Positions 1-8,361 of a stretch of 64,000 nucleotides of DNA are shown one piece after another. The position numbers and the translations under genes are program-made. The stretch is from Beijerinckiaceae bacterium (GTDB lineage: Bacteria; Pseudomonadota; Alphaproteobacteria; Rhizobiales; Beijerinckiaceae), in NCBI GenBank assembly GCA_027531565.1, contig JAPZSB010000001.1, positions 1 through 64,000 on the forward strand. The letters run 5' to 3'. Numbering within the stretch: the first letter of the stretch is position 1; each line of letters begins with the position of its first letter. Under the pieces are notes generated by a model, which searched no databases, was not told where the DNA came from, and worked only from the letters and a program-made list of their open reading frames with translations.

Positions 1-115
1 GTATTTTAAATATAAACCCCCAGCGCTCCCGCTTTTTGGGGCTGTTTACCGCCTTGCTTTTACCGGGGGCAACCAATAACGGGGTCTGCCTCTCCCCAAA
101 CCCCGCGAGGGTCGT

Positions 116-604
116 TCAGTAGGTGACCGTCACGGTCACGGCATCCGTATAGGTGCCCGGCGGGGGAACGGTCTGGGCTGGCACGCGGGCATAGATCGTC
201 AGCGTCTGGTTGGCGCCGGTGCCGGTGCCGGTCACGGTGTCGGTGCCGATCGTCTCGCCCCAGACCTGCGTCCGCGAGGCATCGCGGTACAGGGTGTAGT
301 TCACGACGTCCGAGCCCGACGTCATCTTGCGCGTCGCCACGGTGGCGCCCGAACCGCCGCCGACGCCAAGACCGACATTGTACGGCGTGGTCGACGAGCA
401 GTTCACGGTCAGCGTGCTCGTCTGGTCGACGTTGGCGGCGATCGTGGCCATCGAACCGAAGTTGATCGCCGTCGCCGAAACGACCGTGCACGACGCCTGG
501 ATCGTGATGCTGAGGTTAAGGGTGCCCGTGGCGGTGGCGGCATAGGTGGCCGGGACGATCGCCAGGCCGAGTCCTGCGGCAAGCAGGGCTGACTTGAGTC
601 TCAT
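116..604 (-). CDS. Spore coat U domain (SCPU) pilin-like secreted protein
   Basis: This 162-residue protein has a signal peptide (residues 1-22, ending TYA) followed by a beta-rich, Thr/Ser-rich domain with the SCPU (CsuA/B-like) pattern: an early Cys in a QASCTV segment, an INFG segment, and a second Cys in TVNCSS. Proteins of this family are secreted subunits of chaperone-usher (Csu-type) pili. I chose the ATG at 604 because GGAG lies about nine bases upstream and the signal peptide begins there; a further in-frame ATG lies upstream at 625. Chaperone and usher partners would be expected on the minus strand to the left, outside the window. Family assignment is good; a pilin role is inferred. 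Confidence 0.8.
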   Translation of the reverse strand: MRLKSALLAAGLGLAIVPATYAATATGTLNLSITIQASCTVVSATAINFGSMATIAANVDQTSTLTVNCSSTTPYNVGLGVGGGSGATVATRKMTSGSDVVNYTLYRDASRTQVWGETIGTDTVTGTGTGANQTLTIYARVPAQTVPPPGTYTDAVTVTVTY

Positions 605-1027
605 TTTTTTGGTTCTCCAAGACAATGAAAGCCTCCCTTCTGAGGTTTCCGGAGAACTGTTGGAGCCGGGGGGTTAACAAGGTCCGGGTGAAACTGGTTA
701 ATTTATACAGGATGAGTGTTTTAGTTGGTCCTCATAATTAACAAAGGGATTCCGTTTTGTTCCACGCTCGGGAATTCCCACCCTTTGTGATGGAGAAGCT
801 GTAAAAACTTCGTCCTGGGGTTGCATTCCTTGCAGGCACGCGAACGGAGGGCGATTGGCCGGTTGGCCCCTCCCTGACCGGGGAGGGCGTCAGGGCCCCT
901 CCGGCCTGGCAGAGGACGGCCTGCTGTTAACCCGTCAGAGGTTAACGCCGGCCCGCCGGCTCTTGCGTCGCAACCGGGCATGGGGGATGCATGGTCCGGT
1001 GCGGAATCGGGCAGGAGGCGGGTCACC
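605..1027. other. Intergenic region between divergent SCPU gene and upp
   Basis: This 420-base stretch has no convincing gene. It contains several TTAA motifs, at 674, 698 and 738 and inside two GTTAAC palindromes at 926 and 941, which is dense for such GC-rich DNA. There is also a GC-rich hairpin at 872-895 (CCCTGAC / GTCAGGG). The divergent promoters of the SCPU gene and upp presumably lie here, but I could not place either with confidence. Confidence 0.5.
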
Positions 1028-1657
1028 ATGGAAGGCGTTCACTGGGTCCAGCACCCGCTCGTCCAGCACAAGCTCTCGCTGCTGCGTGACCGCAGACGGG
1101 CCTCGGGCGAGTTCCGGCGCCTGGTGCGCGAATTGTCGATGCTGCTGGCCTACGAGGTCACACGGGACCTGCCGCTGACGACCGAGCGGATCGAGACGCC
1201 GCTCGAGCCGTTTGATGCGCCGAAGATCGAGGGCAAGAAGCTGGTGCTGGCGCCGATCCTCCGGGCGGGGATCGCCCTCGCCGAGGGCATGCAGGAACTG
1301 ATCCCCTCCGCGCGCTTTGCCCATATCGGCCTGTACCGCGACCATGACACGCTGGAAGCCGTTGAATACTTCTTCAAGGCGCCGAAGGACCTGCCGGACC
1401 GCCTCGTCATCGTCACCGATCCGATGCTGGCGACCGGCAATTCCGCCGTGGCCGCGATCGACCGGCTCAAGGCCCGGGGCGCGCGCGAGATCCGCTATGT
1501 CTGCCTGCTGGCCGCGCCCGAGGGAATCCGCCATCTCCGGGCATCGCATCCGGATGTGCCGATCTGGACTGCGGCGATCGACCGGGGGCTCAACGAGAAG
1601 GGCTACATCATGCCGGGCCTCGGCGATGCCGGCGACCGGATCTACGGCACGTCCTGA
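1028..1657 (+). CDS. upp: Uracil phosphoribosyltransferase
   Basis: This cytosolic pyrimidine salvage enzyme converts uracil and PRPP to UMP and pyrophosphate. At 209 residues it has the normal family length. The PRPP-binding loop is clear at residues 127-140 ([13 protein letters not shown]), and the C-terminal uracil-binding segment includes PGLGDAGDR near residues 195-205. The ATG at 1028 is preceded by AGGAGG with about nine bases of spacing, which rules out an in-frame upstream start at 980. It appears monocistronic; the next gene starts 140 bases downstream. Confidence in function is very high. Confidence 0.97.
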   Translation: MEGVHWVQHPLVQHKLSLLRDRRRASGEFRRLVRELSMLLAYEVTRDLPLTTERIETPLEPFDAPKIEGKKLVLAPILRAGIALAEGMQELIPSARFAHIGLYRDHDTLEAVEYFFKAPKDLPDRLVIVTDPMLATGNSAVAAIDRLKARGAREIRYVCLLAAPEGIRHLRASHPDVPIWTAAIDRGLNEKGYIMPGLGDAGDRIYGTS

Positions 1658-1796
1658 CTGCGGATGATCCGGCATGGCGCAGGCCGGACGAACCGTGTAG
1701 CCTGCGGCCAATTGTCTCCCTCGTCCGGCCCGACGGGCGCGATGCCGGCCCGCCCGGTGCCGTGCCGCCGGGCCGCCCTTCTTCCCGAGTTCTCCC

Positions 1797-2639
1797 GTGA
1801 TCGAAACCCTGCCTTTCGCGGCAGTCCTGCTGAGCGCCATCCTCCATGCCTCGTGGAACGCCCTGGCACGGGCCGGCTCCGAACCGGGCGACATCGTCGC
1901 CGCCGCCGTGATCGGGGCGGGCATCATCAGCCTGCCCGGCCTCGCCTGGTTCGGGCCGCCGGCATCGGCCGCCTGGCCCTGGCTGCTGGGCGGAATGGTG
2001 GTGAACACGTTCGGCATCCGCTTCGCGATGGCGGCCTATCGCCATGCCAGTTTCGGCCTGACCTACCCGATCATGCGGGCGGGCATCCCGCTGATGACCC
2101 TGCCGCTCGGCATCGTCCTGCTCGGCGAATGGCCTCGGCCAACGGGCTTTGCCGGCGTGGTCATGATCGCCAGCGCCCTGATCATGCTGGCCTTTGCGGC
2201 GCATCGGGCCGGGCGCAGCGAATTGCGAGGCGTGCTGTTCGCCCTCGTCGCCGCCGTGGCCGGGGCTGGCTACACCACGGCCGATGCGATCGGTGTCCGG
2301 CTGGGCGGGAATGTGATGGGCTATGCCTTCGCGCTGGCGATCGGCAACGCGATCCTGATCGGGCTTCTGACGCAATGGGAGCGCGGCGATCTCGTGCCGA
2401 TGCTGCGACGCCACGGGGCGAAGGGGCTCGGCCTGTCACTGATCTCGATGTCGAGTTTCCTGCTCTACATCTGGGCTGTCTCGATCACGCCCGTGGCGCT
2501 GGCGGCCGCCCTGCGCGAAACCAGCGTGCTTTTTGCCATCGCCTTCGCGCATTTCTTCCTGCACGAGGCGATCGGCCGGTACCATGTCGCGGCGGGCTTT
2601 CTGGCCTTTGCCGGCATCATTGCCATCCGGATCGGCTGA
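1797..2639 (+). CDS. EamA/DMT-family inner-membrane transporter
   Basis: This 280-residue protein has about ten hydrophobic helices arranged as two EamA repeats, the drug/metabolite transporter fold. Typical signatures are an N-terminal SAILHASWNAL helix and a second-half EAIGRYHVAAGFLAFAGI helix. The substrate cannot be predicted; relatives export amino acids, metabolites or drugs. I used the GTG at 1797 because it gives the usual short N-terminus directly before the first membrane helix. It converges with the DUF2189 gene, only nine bases away. Confidence 0.85.
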   Translation: MIETLPFAAVLLSAILHASWNALARAGSEPGDIVAAAVIGAGIISLPGLAWFGPPASAAWPWLLGGMVVNTFGIRFAMAAYRHASFGLTYPIMRAGIPLMTLPLGIVLLGEWPRPTGFAGVVMIASALIMLAFAAHRAGRSELRGVLFALVAAVAGAGYTTADAIGVRLGGNVMGYAFALAIGNAILIGLLTQWERGDLVPMLRRHGAKGLGLSLISMSSFLLYIWAVSITPVALAAALRETSVLFAIAFAHFFLHEAIGRYHVAAGFLAFAGIIAIRIG

Positions 2640-2648
2640 GCTTCGAGA

Positions 2649-3479
2649 TCAGGTGACCGGGCCGGCTTCCTCCGCCGCGGCCTCGCTCTCCGCCGGGGCG
2701 ACGATCCGGCGGTAGAGATGCCAGGTTGCATGGCCGAGGACCGGCAGGGTGAAGATCAGCCCGAGAAAGGCCGGCAGGGCCGAGACGATCAGCAGCATCA
2801 CGATCACCAGGGCCCAGGCCACCAGCGGGCCGGGGCTGGTGACGACCGCCCGGACCGAAGTGATCATCGCGGTGATGAAGTCGACATCGCGGTCGAGCAG
2901 CAGCGGGAAGGACACGACCGTCAGCGAGAACAGGATGACCGACAGGACAGCGCCGATCACGTTGCCGAGGGCGAGGAAGAGCAGGCCCTCCTGCGTCGTC
3001 AGCACCACGTTGAGGAATTGCGGCAGCGTGGCGAAATTGGCGTTGAAGCCGAGGAACAGGGCCATGAGCAGCCGGACCTGGTACATCCAGATGATGAAGA
3101 TGAACAGCGTGACGAAGGCCATCCAGCCCACCTCGCTCCGGCTTCGCACGGTGCGCCAGAGCCCGCCCGGCGTGACCGGCAACCCCTGTTCGCGGCGGCG
3201 GCTGATCTCGTACAGGCCGACTGCCACGAACGGGCCCATGATCGCGAAACCCGCCGCCAGCGGATAGGCAAGGTAGGGCATGCCGAGAGCCGTGACGGAG
3301 AACAGGATGGCCAGCCCGCCGAGGGCATAGAGCGCGCCGAAGCCGAGGCTGAGAAGCGGCGTCGCCTGCAGGTCGCGCAGGCCTGCGCCGATGGCCTCGG
3401 CAATGTCGTTCACGGTTACCGGGCGGACGATCGGATCGGTTCGCACCGTGGCGGTTTCGCGGTCAGGTGTATCGCTCAA
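2649..3479 (-). CDS. DUF2189 family integral membrane protein
   Basis: This 276-residue protein of unknown function has roughly six membrane segments and matches the DUF2189 pattern: an N-terminal DIAEAIGAGLRDLQATPLLSLGFG stretch, an LEISRR-like loop reading LYEISRRREQGL, and a SRSEVGWMAFVTLFIFIIWMY helix. I chose the TTG at 3479 because GGAGG sits seven to eight bases upstream; an in-frame ATG at 3584 would add 35 unlikely residues and run through the putative regulatory site. A perfect FNR-type box lies 74-87 bases upstream, suggesting oxygen-responsive expression. Family call is fairly secure; function unknown. Confidence 0.78.
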   Translation of the reverse strand: MSDTPDRETATVRTDPIVRPVTVNDIAEAIGAGLRDLQATPLLSLGFGALYALGGLAILFSVTALGMPYLAYPLAAGFAIMGPFVAVGLYEISRRREQGLPVTPGGLWRTVRSRSEVGWMAFVTLFIFIIWMYQVRLLMALFLGFNANFATLPQFLNVVLTTQEGLLFLALGNVIGAVLSVILFSLTVVSFPLLLDRDVDFITAMITSVRAVVTSPGPLVAWALVIVMLLIVSALPAFLGLIFTLPVLGHATWHLYRRIVAPAESEAAAEEAGPVT

Positions 3480-3552
3480 GGATCGGCCTCCCCGGGTCGG
3501 ACATGGACATGCCTGTTTTCCGGCCAGCATCGCACGCGGCAGGGCTCCGTCC

Positions 3553-3566
3553 TTGATCGGAATCAA
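3553..3566 (-). promoter_or_regulatory. FNR/FixK-type binding site
   Basis: The sequence TTGATCGGAATCAA is a perfect match to the TTGAT-N4-ATCAA consensus of the FNR/FnrL/FixK regulators. Reading leftward, a GATGCT hexamer at 3531-3526 could be a -10 element, which would centre the box about 40 bases before the transcription start, the position expected of an activator site. The nearest gene in that direction is the DUF2189 membrane protein at 3479. The RND operon on the other side starts 324 bases away. The match is seen; regulation is inferred. Confidence 0.65.
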
Positions 3567-3889
3567 GCCCCGCGGCCGGGTCATCCGCCGCTCCGGATCC
3601 GGGAACGGGGTGCGATCACGCAGTTGTGAAGCCTTCGCTCCGGCCCGCCATCATCGACCAAAAGGGAAACAAGCCTGCCGCGCGGCGCGTCAGGGCGGCC
3701 AGGCGACAGGCAGGCTGCTCTCCGGCGTGGCAGCGCGGTGTTGCGCGCCCGCATGCTTCCTTGCCGCAATGCACGATCTCCCTGAAGAACCGGTATCTTT
3801 TCACGCCTGACCGCCCTAAGTATCCTCCCGGCGACATTTCAGCATGGCTCATGTGCGGGGGCACAAGTCCATGCATGCAGGAGACGAGC

Positions 3890-5122
3890 ATGCGAACAGC
3901 AACGCAGCTGGTGGTCATTGCCGTTGTGGGAGGCGGAGCGCTTCTTGGTTGGCAGCAATGGTCGACCCTTGCCCCTGTTCTCGCGAAGGTTCCCGGCCTG
4001 GCCTCGCTGGCGCCGAAACCCGGCCCCGCTGCCGGGGGTGCGCCGGGTCGCGGCGGGCCGGGCGGCGGCATGCCGCCGGCCATTGTCGAAGTGGCGACGA
4101 TCGGTACGGGCCCGGTCATGGAGATTTCCGAAGCGGTCGGGACCACCCGTGCCTTCGAATCCGTGACCCTCACCGCCAAGGTGTCGGGAACGGTCGAGAA
4201 GATTTCCTTCGAGGAAGGGCAGACGGTGAAAGCCGGCGACGAGCTCATCCGGCTCGACGTGGCCGAGCGCCGTGCCGATCTCGAGGCGACCCGCGCCGCC
4301 ATCGCCACCGCGAAGGCCCAGCGGGACGAGACCAATCAGAAATTGCAGCGGGCGCTTCAGCTGCGCCAGACCGGTGCGGGAACGGAAGCGCAGGTCGCGG
4401 ACCTGACCCTGCAATTGCGCACGATCGAGACCGCGATCGCGGCGGCCGAGGCGCGCGAGCGTGCGGCGGCGGCCCGACTGGACGACCTGATCCTGCGGGC
4501 CCCGTTCGACGGCCGTGTCGGCCTGCGGCAGGTTTCGCTCGGCGCGCTGGTGGATAACCGAGTTCCGGTGACGACGCTCGACGATGTCTCGAGGATGCGG
4601 CTCGATTTCGCCGTGCCGGAAACGCTGGTCAACCGGATCAGGGTCGGCGCGACCGTGCGGTCGACCTCGCTCGCCTTTCCGGGACGCATCTTCGAGGGCG
4701 AGGTTGCGGTCATCGACACGCGTATCGATACCGTGACGCGGTCGGCCAGGCTCACCGCCATCATTCCCAACCGCGACAGCGTGCTGAAGCCGGGCATGTT
4801 CATGAATGTCTCGCTCCAGATCGCGGCGCGCGAGAATGCGCTGCTGGCGCCGGAGGAATCGGTCGTGGCCGAGGGACCGCGCCAGATCGCCTTCGTGGTC
4901 AAGGACGGCAAGATCGAGCGCCGGGTCGTGACGATCGGCCAACGTCAGGATGGCAAGGTCGAGGTGCTGACCGGGCTTGCCGCCGGCGAGACGATCGTCG
5001 TCCGCGGCGTGCAGCGCATCCGACAGGGGCAGCCGGTCCAGACCAAGCCGGCCTTCCCGGGCCAGAGCAGCGTGCCGGCCGCCGGCGCGGGCGACCCCGC
5101 GGCCGCCGGCAAGAAGGCATGA
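3890..5122 (+). CDS. RND efflux periplasmic adaptor (membrane fusion protein)
   Basis: This 410-residue HlyD/AcrA-type adaptor bridges an inner-membrane RND pump and an outer-membrane channel. It has an N-terminal signal/anchor helix (residues 5-20), a Gly/Pro-rich linker, split lipoyl halves (around VSGTVEKISFEEGQTV and RAPFDGRVGLRQVS, the latter near residue 204), an alpha-helical hairpin between them, and a C-terminal beta-barrel. The ATG at 3890 has AGGAGA five bases upstream; open frame continues further upstream but lacks a signal. It precedes the pump gene by 65 bases. No TolC-like gene is in the window. Confidence 0.92.
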   Translation: MRTATQLVVIAVVGGGALLGWQQWSTLAPVLAKVPGLASLAPKPGPAAGGAPGRGGPGGGMPPAIVEVATIGTGPVMEISEAVGTTRAFESVTLTAKVSGTVEKISFEEGQTVKAGDELIRLDVAERRADLEATRAAIATAKAQRDETNQKLQRALQLRQTGAGTEAQVADLTLQLRTIETAIAAAEARERAAAARLDDLILRAPFDGRVGLRQVSLGALVDNRVPVTTLDDVSRMRLDFAVPETLVNRIRVGATVRSTSLAFPGRIFEGEVAVIDTRIDTVTRSARLTAIIPNRDSVLKPGMFMNVSLQIAARENALLAPEESVVAEGPRQIAFVVKDGKIERRVVTIGQRQDGKVEVLTGLAAGETIVVRGVQRIRQGQPVQTKPAFPGQSSVPAAGAGDPAAAGKKA

Positions 5123-5187
5123 CATTCGACAGCGCACCGGGCGTCTCGCTCGCCCGCGTTTCCTGAACCGGTTCCACAGGAGCGACC

Positions 5188-8100
5188 ATGCAGCTCTCCG
5201 ACGTCTCCATCCAGCGCCCGGTTTTTGCCAGCGTGATCAGCCTGCTTCTCTGCGTTGCCGGGGTGGCGGGGCTGATGTCGCTCCCGGTGCGTGAATATCC
5301 CCAGATCGACCCGCCGGTCGTTTCGATCTCCACCGCCTATCGCGGGGCCTCGAACGAGGTGATCGAGAGCCGCGTCACCGAAGTGCTGGAGCGCGCGGTG
5401 GCGGGGATCGAGGGGATCACCAACATCAATTCCTTCAGCCAGAACGACCGCTCCTCGATCACCATCGAGTTCGATGTGAACCGCGATCCGGATGCGGCGG
5501 CGGCGGATGTGCGCGACCGGGTGGGCCGCGTGCTGTCGCGCCTGCCGGACGGCGTCGATGCGCCGATCATCCAGCGCGTCGATTCCAATGCGCAGGCCAT
5601 CCTCTGGATTGGCGTGACCTCGACCAATCTCGATGCGCTCGAGCTGACCGACTTCCTCCGCCGGACGGTCGTGGACCGGCTGGCCACGGTGCCCGGCGTC
5701 GCGAGTGTCAATATCGGGGGTGAACGGCGCTATGCGATGCGCGTCGCGGTGGACCGCGCGGCCATGGCGGCACGCGGCGTGACCGTCCAGGATGTCGAGG
5801 CGGCGATCAAACGGCAGAATGTCGATCTTCCCGGCGGCCGGCTGACCTCGGCCCAGCGCGAAATCACCGTCAAGACCGACTCCAAGCTCTCGAACCGCGA
5901 GCAATTCGCCAATATCGTCGTGGCCACCCGCAACGGCTACCAGGTCCGGCTGGGTGAGGTGGCGCAGGTCGAGGTCGGCGCCGAGGACGAGCGCTTCGAG
6001 TTCTTCGCCAGCGGCAAGACCGCGATCGGGCTGGGCATCATCCGCCAGTCCACCGCCAACACCCTGTCGGTGGCGGAAGGCGTGGCGGCGGAACTCGCCC
6101 TTATCCGTCCGGCCTTCCCGGAAGGCACCAATGCGGAGATCCTCTACAACGAGGCCAATTTCATCCGCTCCTCGATCAACGGCGTGCTGAAGACGCTGGC
6201 CGAGGGCATCCTCCTCGTCATCATCGTCATCCTCGTCTTCCTCCGGTCGTGGCGCTCGACGCTGGTGGCCGGCATCGCCATCCCGGTCTCGATCATCCCG
6301 ACCTTCGCGGTCCTGTGGATGTTCGGCTTCTCGATCAACGTGCTGACGCTGCTGGCCGTCGTGCTGGCCATCGGCATCGTGGTCGATGACGCGATCGTCG
6401 AGGTGGAGAACGTGCATCGCCGCATCGAGGAGGGCGAGCCGCCGCTGCTGGCCTCCTATATCGGTGCACGGGAAATCGCCTTCGCCGTCATCGCGACGAC
6501 GATCACGCTCATCTCGGTCTTCGTGCCGATCGCCTTCATGGATGGCCAGACCGGCCGTCTGTTCCGGGAATTCGGCGTGACGCTGGCCACGTCGATCTTC
6601 TTCTCCGGCGTTGTCGCCCGGACGCTGACCCCGATGATGTGCTCGAAGCTGCTGACCTCGCATCATGGCTGGGTGCACCGGAAGACCGAGCCGTTCTTTG
6701 ACGGGATGGGCCGGGTCTATTCACGGATGCTCAAGCGCGCCCTCAACGCGCCGCTCCTCGTCATCGCGCTGGGTGCCGGCGTGTCCTTCGCGGCGGTGCA
6801 GCTGTTCTTCCTCGTGCCGAAGGAATTCGCCCCGGTCGAGGATCGCGGGACGATCATCATCCCCGTCACGGCACCGGAATCCGCCTCGCTCTCCTATACG
6901 CGCGACCGGATGCGCGAGGTCGAGGCGATGCTGAAGCCCTATTTTGAATCTGGGGTGATACGGACGACCCTGACCATCGTCGCGCCCGGTCTCCAGCGGC
7001 CGGCGCCGGTCAATGCCGGGCTGCTCATCGTGCGCCTCGCGCCATGGAACGAGCGCAATGTCCGCCAGCAGGCGCTGCAGCAGGAATTGCTGGCCAAGGT
7101 CCAGCGGATCCCGGGGGCGCGCATCTTCCCGATCAACCCGCCCTCGCTCGGCCAGCGCGGGTTCCAGCAGCCGATCCAGTTCGTGATCGGCGGCCCGGAT
7201 TTCGTGACGCTCGCGGCCTGGCGCGATCTCGTGCTCGAGCGCGCCAACGCGACCGGGCTCTTCCGCAACCTCGACAGCGACTATACCGAACGCCAGCCGG
7301 ACCTGCGGGTGCAGATCGACCGCGGCCGCGCCGCCGATCTCGGCGTGTCGGTGGAGGCGATCGGGCGCAGCCTCGAACTGATGTTCGGCGAGCGCGAGGT
7401 CTCGACCTTCGTCGATCGCGGGATCGAGTATTCTGTCATCATGCAGGCCCGGGCCGAGAACCGCATCCGTCCGGATGATCTCAAGAACGTGTTCGTCCGG
7501 ACCGGCACCGGGGAACTCGTGCCACTGTCGAACTTCGTCTCGCTGCGCGAGCAGGCCGGCCCGCAGCGGTTGAACCGCTTCGACCGCCTGCGGTCGATCA
7601 CCATCCAGGGTTCGCTGGCCCCGGGCGTGACGCTCGGCCAGGGGATCGACGCGCTGGACCGGATCGCGAAGGAGGTGCTGCCGGCCGAGGCGCGCATCGG
7701 CTATAACGGCCAGTCGAAAGAGTACAAGCGCGCGAGCAGCTCGCTTTATATGACGTTCGGCTTCGCGCTGCTCGTGGTGTTCCTCGTGCTCGCCGCCCAG
7801 TTCGAATGCTGGATCGCGCCGGCCGTCATCATGGTGACCGTGCCGTTGGCCCTGACAGGGGCCTTGGCCATCCTGCTGCTGACAGGCCAGACCCTCAATG
7901 TCTACAGCCAGATCGGCATGATCCTGCTGATCGGCATCATGACGAAGAACGGGATCCTGATCGTCGAGTTCACCAACCAGCTGCGCGAGCAGGGGGCGGA
8001 ACTCTACGAGGCCGTCGTCAAGGCATCCGAGATGCGCCTGCGCCCGATCCTGATGACCTCGATCGCAACCGTGTTCGGCGCGGTGCCGCTGGCGCTGTCG

Positions 8101-8352
8101 ACCGGGGCAGGGGCCGAGGCCCGCGCGACGATCGGCTGGGTCATCATCGGCGGGGCCAGCCTCTCCACCTTCATGACGCTGTTCCTCGTGCCGTCGGTGT
8201 TCCTGATGGTCGGAAACTATACCTCGCCGCGTTCGACGATCGCCGAGAAACTGGCCGAGCTGCAGGATCGTTTCGCTGCGGGTGGCAAGGAGAAAGGCAG
8301 CCATGGTCATGGCCATGGCGGAGCGGCCGGGCAGGGACAGCCGGCGGAGTGA
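5188..8352 (+). CDS. RND efflux pump, inner-membrane permease (HAE1 type)
   Basis: This 1054-residue pump has the AcrB/MexB architecture: a first membrane helix, a large periplasmic loop, helices 2-6, a second large loop and helices 8-12. Proton-relay aspartates are visible as D400-D401 in GIVVDDAIVEVEN. It would use the proton gradient to export hydrophobic compounds with the upstream adaptor. The ATG is preceded by CAGGAG. The C-terminal tail is unusual: it is Gly/Lys-rich with alternating histidines (H1039, H1041, H1043). Substrate is not predictable. Confidence 0.95.
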   Translation: MQLSDVSIQRPVFASVISLLLCVAGVAGLMSLPVREYPQIDPPVVSISTAYRGASNEVIESRVTEVLERAVAGIEGITNINSFSQNDRSSITIEFDVNRDPDAAAADVRDRVGRVLSRLPDGVDAPIIQRVDSNAQAILWIGVTSTNLDALELTDFLRRTVVDRLATVPGVASVNIGGERRYAMRVAVDRAAMAARGVTVQDVEAAIKRQNVDLPGGRLTSAQREITVKTDSKLSNREQFANIVVATRNGYQVRLGEVAQVEVGAEDERFEFFASGKTAIGLGIIRQSTANTLSVAEGVAAELALIRPAFPEGTNAEILYNEANFIRSSINGVLKTLAEGILLVIIVILVFLRSWRSTLVAGIAIPVSIIPTFAVLWMFGFSINVLTLLAVVLAIGIVVDDAIVEVENVHRRIEEGEPPLLASYIGAREIAFAVIATTITLISVFVPIAFMDGQTGRLFREFGVTLATSIFFSGVVARTLTPMMCSKLLTSHHGWVHRKTEPFFDGMGRVYSRMLKRALNAPLLVIALGAGVSFAAVQLFFLVPKEFAPVEDRGTIIIPVTAPESASLSYTRDRMREVEAMLKPYFESGVIRTTLTIVAPGLQRPAPVNAGLLIVRLAPWNERNVRQQALQQELLAKVQRIPGARIFPINPPSLGQRGFQQPIQFVIGGPDFVTLAAWRDLVLERANATGLFRNLDSDYTERQPDLRVQIDRGRAADLGVSVEAIGRSLELMFGEREVSTFVDRGIEYSVIMQARAENRIRPDDLKNVFVRTGTGELVPLSNFVSLREQAGPQRLNRFDRLRSITIQGSLAPGVTLGQGIDALDRIAKEVLPAEARIGYNGQSKEYKRASSSLYMTFGFALLVVFLVLAAQFECWIAPAVIMVTVPLALTGALAILLLTGQTLNVYSQIGMILLIGIMTKNGILIVEFTNQLREQGAELYEAVVKASEMRLRPILMTSIATVFGAVPLALSTGAGAEARATIGWVIIGGASLSTFMTLFLVPSVFLMVGNYTSPRSTIAEKLAELQDRFAAGGKEKGSHGHGHGGAAGQGQPAE

Positions 8353-8361
8353 TCCCGTTGC

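Noticed and set aside
20-55. Possible terminator for the minus-strand SCPU gene
   Set aside because: Only a four- to five-base stem could be drawn and the T-rich tail is interrupted; too weak to list.
5089-5187. Search for an outer-membrane channel (TolC) gene or a local regulator in the RND operon
   Set aside because: The interval between the adaptor and the pump is only 65 bases and the next gene is convergent, so none is present here.
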